Positions 56,474 to 64,000 of a stretch of 64,000 nucleotides of DNA are shown here, piece by piece. The notes below the pieces were generated by a model, which was not told the DNA's origin, ran no database searches, and worked only from the letters and a program-made list of their open reading frames with translations. Position 1 is the first letter of the stretch; each line of letters opens with the position of its first letter. Made by a program: the position numbers and the translations under genes. The DNA comes from Nocardioides daeguensis (GTDB taxonomy: Bacteria; Actinomycetota; Actinomycetes; Propionibacteriales; Nocardioidaceae), in NCBI RefSeq assembly GCF_019192965.1, contig NZ_JAHTKU010000002.1, positions 1 to 64,000 on the forward strand, read 5' to 3'.

Positions 56474-57356
56474 GCCTCTCCAGCGCCTGCTCCGCAGCGT
56501 CGCGCTCGGCCGTGGCGGTGCGCAGGTCGGCGCCGGTGCCGTCGCGGACCTCCTCGGCCTCGGCGAGCTCCTCCTCGAGCGCCTCGGCCTGCTCCTCCAG
56601 GTCGGCGAGGCGGCGGCGCAGCTCGTCGGTCTCGGCCTCGAGCTGCAGGGACCGGGCGGACAGGCGGGCGACCTCGCCGGAGGCGTCGTCGTGGGCGGCC
56701 CGCGCGGCGTCGTACTCCTCCTCGGCGGCCTCGAGGCGCTCCCGCGCCGCCGCGGTCGCCTTGGCCGCCCGGTCCGGGTCCGGTACGACGCGCAGGTCGG
56801 GCGGTCCCGGACGCGGGGCCGCGCGCGGGGTGGCGCTGAAGCCCAGGGCCTCGGGGACGGCGACGGCGCTGGCGAGGTCGTCGGCCGCCATCGGCTCGAG
56901 ACCGGTCGTGTGCAGCGCGCTGACGAGCAGGCCGCTGCGGACCGCGCGTCCGCACTCGGCGTCGACCATCGCCGCGGTGAGGGTGGCCTCGACCTGCTCG
57001 GCGACGGCCTCGGTGACCCGCAGGCCCTCCTCGGCCGCGATCCGCCGCGCCTGCGTGGTGACGGCGGCCGTGACCTGGCGGCGCTGCCTGGTCAACGCAC
57101 GCAGCTCGCCGGCCGACATCGCCTGCTGGGCGTCGCGCAGGGCGGCGCCGACGCTGAGGACCTGGTCGACCTGCGGGGCCTCGCGGCGCACGAGCAGGTC
57201 GACGACCCACGCGGCGGTGCTGGGCTTGCGCAGCGCCTTGACCTGCGCGGCGAGCGGCGTTCCCTTGAGCTCCTTGGCCCGCGCGTCGCGCGCCGGGGTG
57301 AACTGCGCCAGCGGCAGGGCGTAGAGCTCGTCGGCGATCTCCAGCAGGTCAGCCAC
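56460..57356 (-). CDS. Coiled-coil protein of unknown function
   Basis: 298 residues. The N-terminal 60 residues (MADLLEIADELYALPLAQFTPARDARAKELKG, then LRKPSTAAWVVDLLVRRE) recur in many actinobacterial hypothetical proteins. A long coiled coil spans about residues 195-298, rich in Glu, Ala and Arg. No membrane helix or enzymatic motif is seen; I do not assign a function. GTG start. Confidence 0.75.
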   Translation of the reverse strand: MADLLEIADELYALPLAQFTPARDARAKELKGTPLAAQVKALRKPSTAAWVVDLLVRREAPQVDQVLSVGAALRDAQQAMSAGELRALTRQRRQVTAAVTTQARRIAAEEGLRVTEAVAEQVEATLTAAMVDAECGRAVRSGLLVSALHTTGLEPMAADDLASAVAVPEALGFSATPRAAPRPGPPDLRVVPDPDRAAKATAAARERLEAAEEEYDAARAAHDDASGEVARLSARSLQLEAETDELRRRLADLEEQAEALEEELAEAEEVRDGTGADLRTATAERDAAEQALERLRAR

Positions 57357-57377
57357 GGTGCGAGTCTCCCAGACCCC

Positions 57378-57980
57378 TCATCGCAGCCCGGCGCCGATCA
57401 TGGCGACGGTCAGGTCGATCAGCTCCTCCCGGCCGACGCCGTCGGGCCGCCCGAGCGCGATCCGCAGGCAGGTCGAGACCAGCACGCCCATCAGCATGAA
57501 CACCACGGCCTCGAGCTGCTCGGGTGCGAGGTCGGGGCGGTGCCGGCGCGGGAGCAGCGAGGCGAGCCGGTGCAGGTCCGCCTCGATCTCGGGGAGGACG
57601 TTGGCGTTGTTGCCCGCGGGGATCTGGTTGACCATCGCAGTGATCACGCCGCGGTGCCGCTCGAAGCCGCCGACCAGGGTGACCACGACCATCCGCACGG
57701 CCGAGTCGACGTCGAGCTCCAGGGCGTCGACGACGCTCACCATGAGGTCGTCGCGGATGGCGTGCACCGCCTCCTCGCGGAGCACGGCGAGCAGCTCGGT
57801 GCGGTCGTTGAAGTAGCGGTAGAACGTCCCACTGCTCACGTGCGCGTCGCGGATGACCGCCGAGGTGGTCAGCCGGTCGAGGCCGTCGCGGTCGAGGATC
57901 CGCACCGCCGTGTCGAGCAGCAGCCGACGAGTCTGCACCGCCCGGTCCTGTCGCGGTCGCGCCCGCTGCCGATCCGCCAC
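57378..57980 (-). CDS. TetR-family transcriptional regulator
   Basis: 200 residues. N-terminal helix-turn-helix LLDTAVRILDRDGLDRLTTSAVIRDAHVSSGTFYRYFNDRTELL. The C-terminal ligand domain is not similar to a well-known subfamily. GTG start, ten bases after the LuxR-regulator stop, so it belongs to that operon. The ligand and targets are unknown. Confidence 0.88.
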   Translation of the reverse strand: MADRQRARPRQDRAVQTRRLLLDTAVRILDRDGLDRLTTSAVIRDAHVSSGTFYRYFNDRTELLAVLREEAVHAIRDDLMVSVVDALELDVDSAVRMVVVTLVGGFERHRGVITAMVNQIPAGNNANVLPEIEADLHRLASLLPRRHRPDLAPEQLEAVVFMLMGVLVSTCLRIALGRPDGVGREELIDLTVAMIGAGLR

Positions 57981-57990
57981 GCCGACCCCG

Positions 57991-58683
57991 TCAGTCCTCG
58001 TTGTCGTGGTTGTCGCGGTCGTCGTGGTCGTCGCGGTCGTCGTGGTCGAGGCCCTGCTCGATCACGTAGCGGGTGAGCTCGACCCGGTTGTGCATCTGCA
58101 GCTTGCGCAGGGTGTTCTGCACGTGGTTCTGCACGGTGCGGTGCGAGATGACCAGCCGCTCCGCGATGACCTTGTAGGACACGCCCTTCGCGACCATCCG
58201 CAGGATCTCGGTCTCGCGCTCGGTCAGCCGCTCGCCCGGGGGCGTGGCCGGCTCGTTCATCCGCCGGAACTCGCCGAGCACGAGGGCGGCCAGCCCGGGC
58301 GTGAAGACGGTGTCCCCCGCCGCGACCCGGCGTACGGCGCTCAGCAGCTCCGCGCGCGAGGCGGACTTGACCAGGTAGCCGGTCGCCCCCGCCTTCACCG
58401 CCGCGAGCACGTCGTCCTGCTCGCCGGAGGCCGACAGGACGAGCACCCGCGAGGACGGTTCGGCGGCCAGCACCTGCGCGGTCACCTCGACGCCGCTGGG
58501 CGAGGGGATCTGCAGGTCGAGGACGACCACCTGCGGCAGGGTCGCCCGGAACCGCGCGATCGCCTCGGTCCCCGTCGCCGCCACGGCGACCACGTCGAAG
58601 CCGGCGGCCTGGAGGTCGCGCTCGACGGCGTCGCGCCACATCGGGTGGTCGTCGACGACCATCACCCGGATCTGGTCCGTCAT
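57991..58683 (-). CDS. LuxR-type response regulator (MacR-like)
   Basis: 230 residues. Receiver domain with the acidic pocket DD at 11-12, phosphorylation site Asp56 (VVVLDLQIP) and Lys near 110; LuxR helix-turn-helix LTERETEILRMVAKGVSYKVIAERLVISHRTVQNHVQNTLRKL. The partner kinase is the upstream MacS-type sensor. The protein ends in an unusual tail of Asp, His, Arg and Asn encoded by a 9-bp tandem repeat. Confidence 0.92.
   Translation of the reverse strand: MTDQIRVMVVDDHPMWRDAVERDLQAAGFDVVAVAATGTEAIARFRATLPQVVVLDLQIPSPSGVEVTAQVLAAEPSSRVLVLSASGEQDDVLAAVKAGATGYLVKSASRAELLSAVRRVAAGDTVFTPGLAALVLGEFRRMNEPATPPGERLTERETEILRMVAKGVSYKVIAERLVISHRTVQNHVQNTLRKLQMHNRVELTRYVIEQGLDHDDRDDHDDRDNHDNED
58001..58045. 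repeat. 9-bp tandem repeat coding the response-regulator tail
   Basis: Five 9-base units (TTGTCGTGG, TTGTCGCGG, TCGTCGTGG, TCGTCGCGG, TCGTCGTGG) at 58001-58045. On the coding strand this gives the alternating Asp/His/Arg-rich C terminus. Confidence 0.85.
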
Positions 58684-58704
58684 GCGCAGGACCCTACGGG
58701 ACGG

Positions 58705-59211
58705 CTACGGGAGGCGGAGGTAGCGGCCGCGGCGGTGGAGCAGCGGGTCTCGATCGTCGCCGACGACGACGTGCTCGAGGACCGCGGTGACCTCGACCGA
58801 CCAGCCGACCTCGCGCTCGCCGGCCAACCGGACGCCGGCCCACGTCGTGGCCGTGGCGAGCCGCGGCCCCGAGGACTCCGTGACGAACGTGGCCTGGCGG
58901 AACGGCCCGCCCGGGGCGGGCGCCGTACCGGCGAAGGCCTCGGCGAGCTGGCGGTCGGCCCACGAGAGCAGCTGGACGACCCCCCGGCCGGAGTCGCGCA
59001 GGGCCGCCAGGAGGTCGGAGTCGGGGTCGAGCAGCGCCAGCACCGCCGGCTCGGGACCCAGCGCGACCATCAGCGAGGTGACCGTGAGCCCGGCGCGGTC
59101 GTGGTCGTCGCCGGCGGTCCACAGCGTGACGGCCCCGCCGACCCGGCCGCGGAACCGCCGGGCGGGGTCGGGGTCGGCGTCGGCGAACGGGTGCGTGCTG
59201 TGGATGGTCAC
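58705..59211 (-). CDS. Flavin reductase-like (FMN-binding split barrel) protein
   Basis: 168 residues, one split-barrel domain: FRGRVGGAVTLWTAGDDHDRAGLTVTSLMVALGPEPAVLALL, typical of the flavin reductase-like group. It may reduce or bind FMN for a partner enzyme, but none is adjacent. GTG start inside the histidine-kinase stop (GTGA), so it is co-translated with the kinase. Confidence 0.85.
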   Translation of the reverse strand: MTIHSTHPFADADPDPARRFRGRVGGAVTLWTAGDDHDRAGLTVTSLMVALGPEPAVLALLDPDSDLLAALRDSGRGVVQLLSWADRQLAEAFAGTAPAPGGPFRQATFVTESSGPRLATATTWAGVRLAGEREVGWSVEVTAVLEHVVVGDDRDPLLHRRGRYLRLP

Positions 59212-60284
59212 GATCGCTCCTTCCCACGGGGTACGGCGAGGGTCCACTCGGTTCCGTAGGGGCCGGTGTCGAGGGTGGCGCTGCCGCCGAGGTCGTGGAT
59301 CCGGCCGCGGATCGACTCGGCCACGCCGAGGCGCCCCTCCTGCTCGGCGGCCTCCAGCCGGCCGGCCGCGATGCCCGGCCCCTCGTCGCGGACACTCACC
59401 TCGACCCGGTCGCCGAGGTCCTCGACGAGCACCCAGGCACGGGCGTCCGGGCCGACATGGCGCTCGACGTTGTCGAGGCAGGCGCGCACCACGGCCGCCA
59501 GCTCGGTCACGGTGTGGGCGGGCAGCTCGACGGCACCCGCGGGCAGCGCGACCTCGATACCGGGGCGCGACCCCAGCGCGGCCAGCGCGCCGGCGAGGTC
59601 CGCGTGCCCGGCGAGCGCCTGGGGGGTCGCGGTCAGCGCGTCCTGGGAACGGATCAGGGTGCGCAGCGCCTGCTCCTGCACGCCGGCGGCACGGCCGAGC
59701 TCACCGCCCTGGCGCTGGACCAGGGCGAGCACCTGCAGCACGCCGTCGTGCACGGCACGCGCCAGCCGGGCCCGCTCGGCGGCGGCAGCGGCCTCACGCT
59801 GGGCGAGGTCGCGCTCGGCGGCCATCGCCTTCAGCGACTCGCAGACGAAGCCGACCATCGAGCCCCCGAGGAGGATGAGGAAGACGTTCCCCCAGTCCTT
59901 CTCGGCGACCTGGGAGCGGGTGAGCAGGTCGGTCGCGCCGAGCAGCACCGCCGCGACCGTGCCGCCACGCCAGCCGTAGCGCACCGCCCAGGCCAGCAGC
60001 GCGCCGACGATCCAGTAGCCGGGGATGGTCGCCTCGAACCAGTCCCCCTTCGCCACGGGGGTCGCGAGCAGCAGTGCCACGGCGAGTGCCAGGTCACCCA
60101 GCAGCACCGCGGGGACGCGGCGCTCGGGGGCCGCGTACACGACGACGGCGGCCGCCGTCGCGACCACCATCACCGCGACGCACGCCCAGCCGAGGACGGG
60201 ACGGTCGAAGTTGTCGCGGTAGGCGTTGAGGAGGACGGCGTAGCCGAGGACCACCACCCGCAGCACCGCCAGGGCACGGAACAT
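59208..60284 (-). CDS. MacS-family sensor histidine kinase
   Basis: 358 residues. Four to five membrane helices in the first 150 residues, a HisKA_3 helix with LARAVHDGVLQVLALVQRQ (phospho-acceptor His179), and an HATPase domain with ELAAVVRACLDNVERHVG, VSVRDEGPGIAAGRL. It feeds the LuxR regulator two genes downstream. Some family members start about 16 residues upstream, but no ATG or GTG is available there, so the ATG at 60284 is provisional. Confidence 0.9.
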   Translation of the reverse strand: MFRALAVLRVVVLGYAVLLNAYRDNFDRPVLGWACVAVMVVATAAAVVVYAAPERRVPAVLLGDLALAVALLLATPVAKGDWFEATIPGYWIVGALLAWAVRYGWRGGTVAAVLLGATDLLTRSQVAEKDWGNVFLILLGGSMVGFVCESLKAMAAERDLAQREAAAAAERARLARAVHDGVLQVLALVQRQGGELGRAAGVQEQALRTLIRSQDALTATPQALAGHADLAGALAALGSRPGIEVALPAGAVELPAHTVTELAAVVRACLDNVERHVGPDARAWVLVEDLGDRVEVSVRDEGPGIAAGRLEAAEQEGRLGVAESIRGRIHDLGGSATLDTGPYGTEWTLAVPRGKERS

Positions 60285-60331
60285 GCGGTCCTCGACCGCG
60301 ATCGCGGCCCGCGTGGTCGTGCCCTGGTCGG

Positions 60332-61099
60332 TCAGGACGCCAGCTTCCGCTCGCCGCCCTCGCCACGGTCGGACTTGCGCGACTCCGCCTTGGCGCGGGT
60401 GGCGTACATGTCGACGTACTCCTGCTGGGAGAGCCGCATGATCTCGTACATGATCTCGTCGGTGATCGAGCGCAGGATGAACCGGTCGTTCTCCATGCCG
60501 GCGTAGCGCGAGAAGTCGAGCGGCTTGCCGAAGCGCACCGTCGGCCGGGCGATCCGGCCGAACTTCTTGCCCGGGGGCGCCACGACATCGGTGCCGACGA
60601 CGGCGACGGGGATCACCGGGACACCGGTCTCGAGGGTCAGTCGGGCGATGCCGGTCTTGCCGCGGTAGAGGCGGCCGTCGTGGGAGCGGGTGCCCTCGGG
60701 GTAGATGCCGAACAGCTCGCCCTCGGCCAGCACCCGCTTCGCCGAGACCAGCGCTCCGGACGCGGCGTCACCACTGGTGCGGTCGATCGGGATGTTGCCG
60801 GTGCCGCTGAAGAAGTTCTTCTGCAGCCAGCCCTTGATGCCCGGCGAGGTGAAGTACTCGGCCTTGGCGACGAAGCGCACCATCCGCGGGATCACCAGCG
60901 GCATGAACAGCCAGTCGGCGTACGACAGGTGGTTGCTGGCGAGGATCGCCGGTCCCGTGGCGGGGACGTTCTCGACGCCTTCGGCCCGGGGGCGGAAGAC
61001 GACCTTCAGCAGCGGCCCGAGGGCGACGAACTTCAGGAACCAGTAGAACAACCGATCTGCCTTTCCCCAGTGTCCGGCGTCCGCCCGGACGGATGCCAC
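60332..61099 (-). CDS. plsC: 1-acylglycerol-3-phosphate O-acyltransferase (PlsC-like)
   Basis: 255 residues. Motifs of the family: NHLSYADWLFMPLVI (NHxxxxD), FSGTGNIPIDRTSG, EGELFGIYPEGTRSHDGRLYRGKTGIARL and VIPVAVVGTDVVAP. It adds the second acyl chain in phosphatidic acid synthesis at the inner membrane face. GTG start eight bases after TAGGAT (61108-61113). It heads the probable operon with the two-component system and TetR regulator. Confidence 0.92.
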   Translation of the reverse strand: MASVRADAGHWGKADRLFYWFLKFVALGPLLKVVFRPRAEGVENVPATGPAILASNHLSYADWLFMPLVIPRMVRFVAKAEYFTSPGIKGWLQKNFFSGTGNIPIDRTSGDAASGALVSAKRVLAEGELFGIYPEGTRSHDGRLYRGKTGIARLTLETGVPVIPVAVVGTDVVAPPGKKFGRIARPTVRFGKPLDFSRYAGMENDRFILRSITDEIMYEIMRLSQQEYVDMYATRAKAESRKSDRGEGGERKLAS

Positions 61100-61107
61100 T
61101 GCCTCGG

Positions 61108-61113
61108 ATCCTA
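61108..61113 (-). promoter_or_regulatory. Leaderless-type -10 box of plsC
   Basis: TAGGAT followed by eight bases and the GTG at 61099; probable operon promoter. Confidence 0.5.
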
Positions 61114-61137
61114 GTAGGTGTGCGGCACAATCTCGTC

Positions 61138-61926
61138 ATGCCTCCGAGCGCCCCGGACCGCGGGACCGACCAGACCGCGCCACTGATGATCGCGGCCCGC
61201 CCCGAGCTGACGGGCGGACGCCGGATCGGCGTGCTGCTCAGCCACGGCTTCACCGGCTCCCCCGCATCGATGCGCCCGTGGGGCGAGCACCTCGGCGCGC
61301 TCGGGTACGGCGTCGCCGTACCCCTGCTGCCGGGGCACGGCACCACCTGGCAGCAACTCAACACCCACCGCTGGGCGGACTGGTACGCCGAGCTGGCCCG
61401 CGCCTTCGACGCGCTGCGGGCCGAGCACGACGCGGTCGTGGTCGGCGGGCTGTCGATGGGCGGTGCGCTGGTGCTGCGGCTGGCGGCCGACCGGGCCGAC
61501 CAGGTCGCCGGCGTCATGGTGGTCAACCCGGCGGTCGCCACGCGGCGCCTGGACGTGAGGCTGCTGCCGGTCCTCAAGCACCTGGTGCCGTCGTTCCCGG
61601 CGATCGCCAACGACATCAAGAAGCCGGGCATCGACGAGCACGGCTACACCCGCACCCCGCTCAAGGCCATCCACTCGCTGCTGCAGGCCTGGCCCTCGCT
61701 GCGCGCCGACCTGCCGCGGATCACCGCGCCACTGATCTACTTCCGCTCGGCCGAGGACCACGTCGTCGACGACGCCTCGGAGCCGCTGGTGCTCGACGGC
61801 ATCGCGTCGACCGACGTCACGCGCATCGCCCTGCCGGAGAGCTACCACGTGGCCACGCTCGACAACGACGCCCCGACGATCTTCGCGGAGTCGGCGGCGT
61901 TCGTCGAGCGGGTCACCTCGGCCTGA
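61138..61926 (+). CDS. Alpha/beta-hydrolase (carboxylesterase/monoglyceride-lipase type)
   Basis: 262 residues. Oxyanion loop LLSHGFTGSPASM, nucleophile Ser in VVVGGLSMGGALVL, catalytic Asp in FRSAEDHVVDD and His in ESYHVATLDND. It hydrolyses small esters or monoacylglycerols; no signal peptide. The ATG at 61138 is favoured because upstream codons overlap the plsC start region. Confidence 0.88.
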   Translation: MPPSAPDRGTDQTAPLMIAARPELTGGRRIGVLLSHGFTGSPASMRPWGEHLGALGYGVAVPLLPGHGTTWQQLNTHRWADWYAELARAFDALRAEHDAVVVGGLSMGGALVLRLAADRADQVAGVMVVNPAVATRRLDVRLLPVLKHLVPSFPAIANDIKKPGIDEHGYTRTPLKAIHSLLQAWPSLRADLPRITAPLIYFRSAEDHVVDDASEPLVLDGIASTDVTRIALPESYHVATLDNDAPTIFAESAAFVERVTSA

Positions 61927-61948
61927 CCGGCGGCCTGACCGGCAGGCT

Positions 61949-61969
61949 GCCCCGCGCTGGGCGCGGGGC
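61949..61969. terminator. Hairpin after the lipase gene
   Basis: GCCCCGCG / CGCGGGGC, an 8-bp stem with a five-base loop, 22 bases after the stop. No T tract. Confidence 0.5.
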
Positions 61970-61970
61970 G

Positions 61971-61976
61971 TAGCCT
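61971..61976 (+). promoter_or_regulatory. Leaderless-type -10 box of the acidic membrane protein
   Basis: TAGCCT followed by six bases and the GTG at 61983. Confidence 0.5.
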
Positions 61977-61982
61977 GAGGGC

Positions 61983-62411
61983 GTGCAGCGGGACGACCCG
62001 GACAACGACGACGCCGCCTGGCAGGCGATCATCGACAACTACGGCGAGCGCGTCGAGATCGACCCGCCCGACGATCCCGACGACGACCCCGGCCCGGCAC
62101 CCGAGGGCGGCGACGAGCTCTACGACGACCGGTACGACGACGCCTACGACGAGATCGACCTCGTCGACGAGGACCGGTTCGTGCCCGACGCGGCGCCGCC
62201 GGTGCCGGTGCCGCCCGCCGACCGGATGCTCGCGTGGCTGGGCGTCTTCGGCTCGCCGACGGTGCTGCTCGTGTTCCTCGTCCTGGGGCTCGGCATGCCG
62301 AGCTGGCTCGGCTGGCTGTTGGTCGCCGGCTTCGTGGGCGGCTTCTGCTACCTGGTGATCAGGACGCCGGGCTCGCCGCGGGATCCGTGGGACGACGGGG
62401 CACGCGTCTGA
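61983..62411 (+). CDS. Acidic two-helix membrane protein
   Basis: 142 residues. The first 75 are extremely acidic (Asp/Glu, few basic residues) with short repeats (DDRYDDAYDEIDLVDEDRF), then a Pro stretch and two membrane helices (about residues 85-105 and 108-125). I do not recognise a family; such proteins are often near PASTA or wall genes in actinobacteria but no function is known. GTG start right after a TAGCCT box. Its 3' end overlaps the convergent GT87 gene by 53 bases. Confidence 0.7.
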   Translation: MQRDDPDNDDAAWQAIIDNYGERVEIDPPDDPDDDPGPAPEGGDELYDDRYDDAYDEIDLVDEDRFVPDAAPPVPVPPADRMLAWLGVFGSPTVLLVFLVLGLGMPSWLGWLLVAGFVGGFCYLVIRTPGSPRDPWDDGARV

Positions 62412-63615
62412 TCGCACCCCACGCCGCCGCCAGCGCCGCGACGCAGAGGCCGAGGAGCAGGAGGTTGCGCAGCGCGAGGAGGCCGACCACCGGCGCGCTC
62501 GCCCCCGAGTGTCCCTCGATCAGCGCCCCGTAGGCGTGCGGGTAGAGGACGTGGGACAGCACGGCAGCCGCCAGCAGCACGGCGGTCCAGCGGCCGAGTC
62601 GGCGACGGTCGGCCGCCTCGAGGAGAGCCAGTCCGGCGCAGGCCGCCGGGAGCAGCCACAGCAGGTACTGCGGGCTGAGGACCTTGCCGCTGACGACGAA
62701 GGCGGTCAGCGAGCCGAGCGTCAGCCAGACCACGCCGGGCAGTCCGGTCCGCGGGTCGGGCAGGCGGCGCCAGGCGAACGCCCACAGCACGAGGAGCACG
62801 AGTCCCAGTACGCCCGTGAGGACCGCGGACGCAGCCAGCAGGCCGCTCGTCCACGGCCCGTCGACCTCCCACGCGAGCGAGTCGGCGAAGGAGATGCGGT
62901 ACCCGTCGGGTGCGACCGCCCACCGCACCATCGCCGGCGTCGCGGCGACGGACTCCACCTGCAGACCCCGGTCACCCTGGTAGGTCAGCGGCGACACCAC
63001 CCGGTCCCAGCCGCCGACGGCGATGCTCACCGCGACCAGCACGATCCCGGCCGCGGCCCCGGCCCCGACGACCCGACTCCGGCTCGCGGCCGGGCCCGCG
63101 AGCCCGGGCAGCACGAGGGCGGGCGTGTACTTCAGCCCGGTGGCCAGGACGGCGAGCACCGCCGCCCGGCGCGGCGCCGCGACGAGGGACAGCAGCGCCA
63201 GCGCCACCAGGACACCGGGGACGAGGTCGAACCTGGCGTAGCTGATCGCGCCCAGCGCCGGGGTCGCGGCCAGCCACACGGCGACCGGCGCGACCGTTGC
63301 CGAGCGACGGAGCAGCGCAGCGAGGAAGCCCGCGTCCAGCAGCACCAGCAGCAGCAGGAGGACCACCTGGTAGGACGCCGTGACGCCGACGGCGGAGAGC
63401 AGGCCGTAGGGCGCCGCGAGCAGCAGGAACGCCGGCACGGGGTACTCCGCGAGCGTGCCGCCGACCCCCTCCGCCCCGAGGTCGTCGAGGCTCACCCGGT
63501 AGTAGTTGAGGTCGGAGAACGACCCCGACTCCGCGCTCGCCAGCAGCACGACCAGGACCAGGCGGCTCAGGCCCCACAGCAGCCAGGCCCGCACCGGGTC
63601 CAGCCGGCCGGTCAC
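62359..63615 (-). CDS. GT87-like integral membrane glycosyltransferase
   Basis: 418 residues with about ten membrane helices. An acidic loop near the N terminus (FSDLNYYRVSLDDLG, where a catalytic Asp would lie), VLATGLKYTPALVLPG and LSPQYLLWLLPAAC are seen in the DUF2029/GT87 group that uses polyprenyl-phosphate sugars (for example mannose or arabinose donors) on the outer face of the membrane. The precise acceptor is unknown. GTG start overlaps the ROK gene stop by four bases. Confidence 0.78.
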   Translation of the reverse strand: MTGRLDPVRAWLLWGLSRLVLVVLLASAESGSFSDLNYYRVSLDDLGAEGVGGTLAEYPVPAFLLLAAPYGLLSAVGVTASYQVVLLLLLVLLDAGFLAALLRRSATVAPVAVWLAATPALGAISYARFDLVPGVLVALALLSLVAAPRRAAVLAVLATGLKYTPALVLPGLAGPAASRSRVVGAGAAAGIVLVAVSIAVGGWDRVVSPLTYQGDRGLQVESVAATPAMVRWAVAPDGYRISFADSLAWEVDGPWTSGLLAASAVLTGVLGLVLLVLWAFAWRRLPDPRTGLPGVVWLTLGSLTAFVVSGKVLSPQYLLWLLPAACAGLALLEAADRRRLGRWTAVLLAAAVLSHVLYPHAYGALIEGHSGASAPVVGLLALRNLLLLGLCVAALAAAWGAIRRVPRRPTDPAASPAS

Positions 63616-64000
63616 GAACGGCCGTCCCGGGCGAGCAGGGCCGCACCGATCGCGCCCGCCTCGGGACCGAGCAGGGCCGGCACCAGCGCCGGCACGGCGC
63701 GGTAGGCCGTGCCCTGCAACGAGTGGACCAACGCCGTGCGGGCCGGTCCGAGCAGCAGCTCGCCCACCGCGGACACCCCGCCGCCGACGACGACCAGCCC
63801 CGGATCGAACGCAGAGACCAGGCCGGCGACGCCGATCCCGAGCCAGGTACCGACCGAGGCGAACGAGCTGAGCGCGACCGGGTCGCCGGCACGGGCCAAC
63901 GCCGTGACCTCGGGCCCGTCGAGGTGCCGACCGAGCGCGACCCGGGTGACCCGTTCGAGGGCGCGCCCGCTGCAGTACTGCTCCCAGCAGCCGCGCAGCC
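63612..64000 (-). CDS. ROK-family sugar kinase, 3' part (runs off right edge)
   Basis: The last 129 codons are in the window. They include RGCWEQYCSGRALERVT, part of the ROK zinc-binding/sugar site (CxCGxxGCWE-type), then LVSAFDPGLVVVGGGVSAVGELLL and ALVPALLGPEAGAIGAALLAR, the C-terminal features of ROK glucokinases and related repressors. Because no helix-turn-helix end can be seen, kinase versus repressor cannot be decided; kinase is more likely. A glucokinase here would phosphorylate glucose released by the GH1 enzyme, but linkage is only regional. Confidence 0.85.
   Translation of the reverse strand, partial: LRGCWEQYCSGRALERVTRVALGRHLDGPEVTALARAGDPVALSSFASVGTWLGIGVAGLVSAFDPGLVVVGGGVSAVGELLLGPARTALVHSLQGTAYRAVPALVPALLGPEAGAIGAALLARDGRS

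Noticed and set aside
1-64000. tRNA, rRNA, riboswitches, prophage, insertion sequences
   Set aside because: I found no cloverleaf with a matching anticodon, no rRNA or known riboswitch motif, no integrase, transposase or phage structural gene. The REP-like elements have no transposase in the window.

Overview
The window is a chromosomal segment of a very GC-rich actinobacterium, most like Nocardioides or a close propionibacterial relative. This rests on codon use, the complete actinobacterial division/cell-wall (dcw) cluster, mycothiol-type enzymes, a PASTA kinase next to an Rv2175c-like protein, an actinobacterial SOS box, DUF222-HNH and DUF3040 proteins, and many start codons 6-8 bases after a TANNNT box (leaderless style). 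I see no plasmid, prophage, rRNA, tRNA or CRISPR.

Region 1 (99-20586, minus strand) is the dcw cluster. In transcription order: mraZ, an unlisted 50-residue membrane protein, rsmH, ftsL-like, ftsI, murE, murF, mraY, murD, ftsW, murG, murC, ftsQ, then ftsZ, pgeF, yggS, sepF, yggT, divIVA. Together they make lipid II and build the septum and pole. Two oddities stand out: a PAP2-type membrane phosphatase on the opposite strand between ftsQ and ftsZ, and a 191-bp tandem repeat between yggT and sepF. The mraZ promoter overlaps a 20-bp-period MraZ box array.

Region 2 (20897-25472, plus) is a MoxR / DUF58 / transglutaminase operon. Region 3 (25473-28004) is accessory: a DUF222-HNH gene carrying two copies of a REP-like palindrome inside its reading frame, a BIME-like duplicated array of the same element, and a DUF3040 membrane protein.

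Region 4 (28143-30681, minus) is a probable SOS operon, HEPN (SAV_6107) / methyltransferase / dinB, behind a perfect TCGAAC-N4-GTTCGA box. Region 5 (30692-42669) resembles the mycobacterial metF-idsA-Rv2175c-pknL-aroG neighbourhood, with a membrane-anchored barnase-like RNase and its barstar inserted, plus a deacylase, an FAD oxidoreductase, a drug/metabolite transporter, an SRPBCC protein and a zinc-ribbon membrane protein.

Region 6 (42690-47929) holds an amino-acid permease, a nucleotidyltransferase, an EEP nuclease/phosphatase, a frameshifted amidohydrolase and a phosphofructokinase with PPi-type residues. Region 7 (47939-55004) is a cello-oligosaccharide system: ABC ATPase, divergent from binding protein, two permeases, GH1 beta-glucosidase and a CebR-like LacI regulator, with two CebR-type operators between the divergent promoters.

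Region 8 (55038-64000) holds a DUF1028 protein, a mycothiol-isomerase-like protein, a coiled-coil protein, an operon plsC / MacS-type kinase / flavin reductase / LuxR regulator / TetR, a lipase, an acidic membrane protein, a GT87-like glycosyltransferase and the 3' end of a ROK sugar kinase that runs off the right edge.
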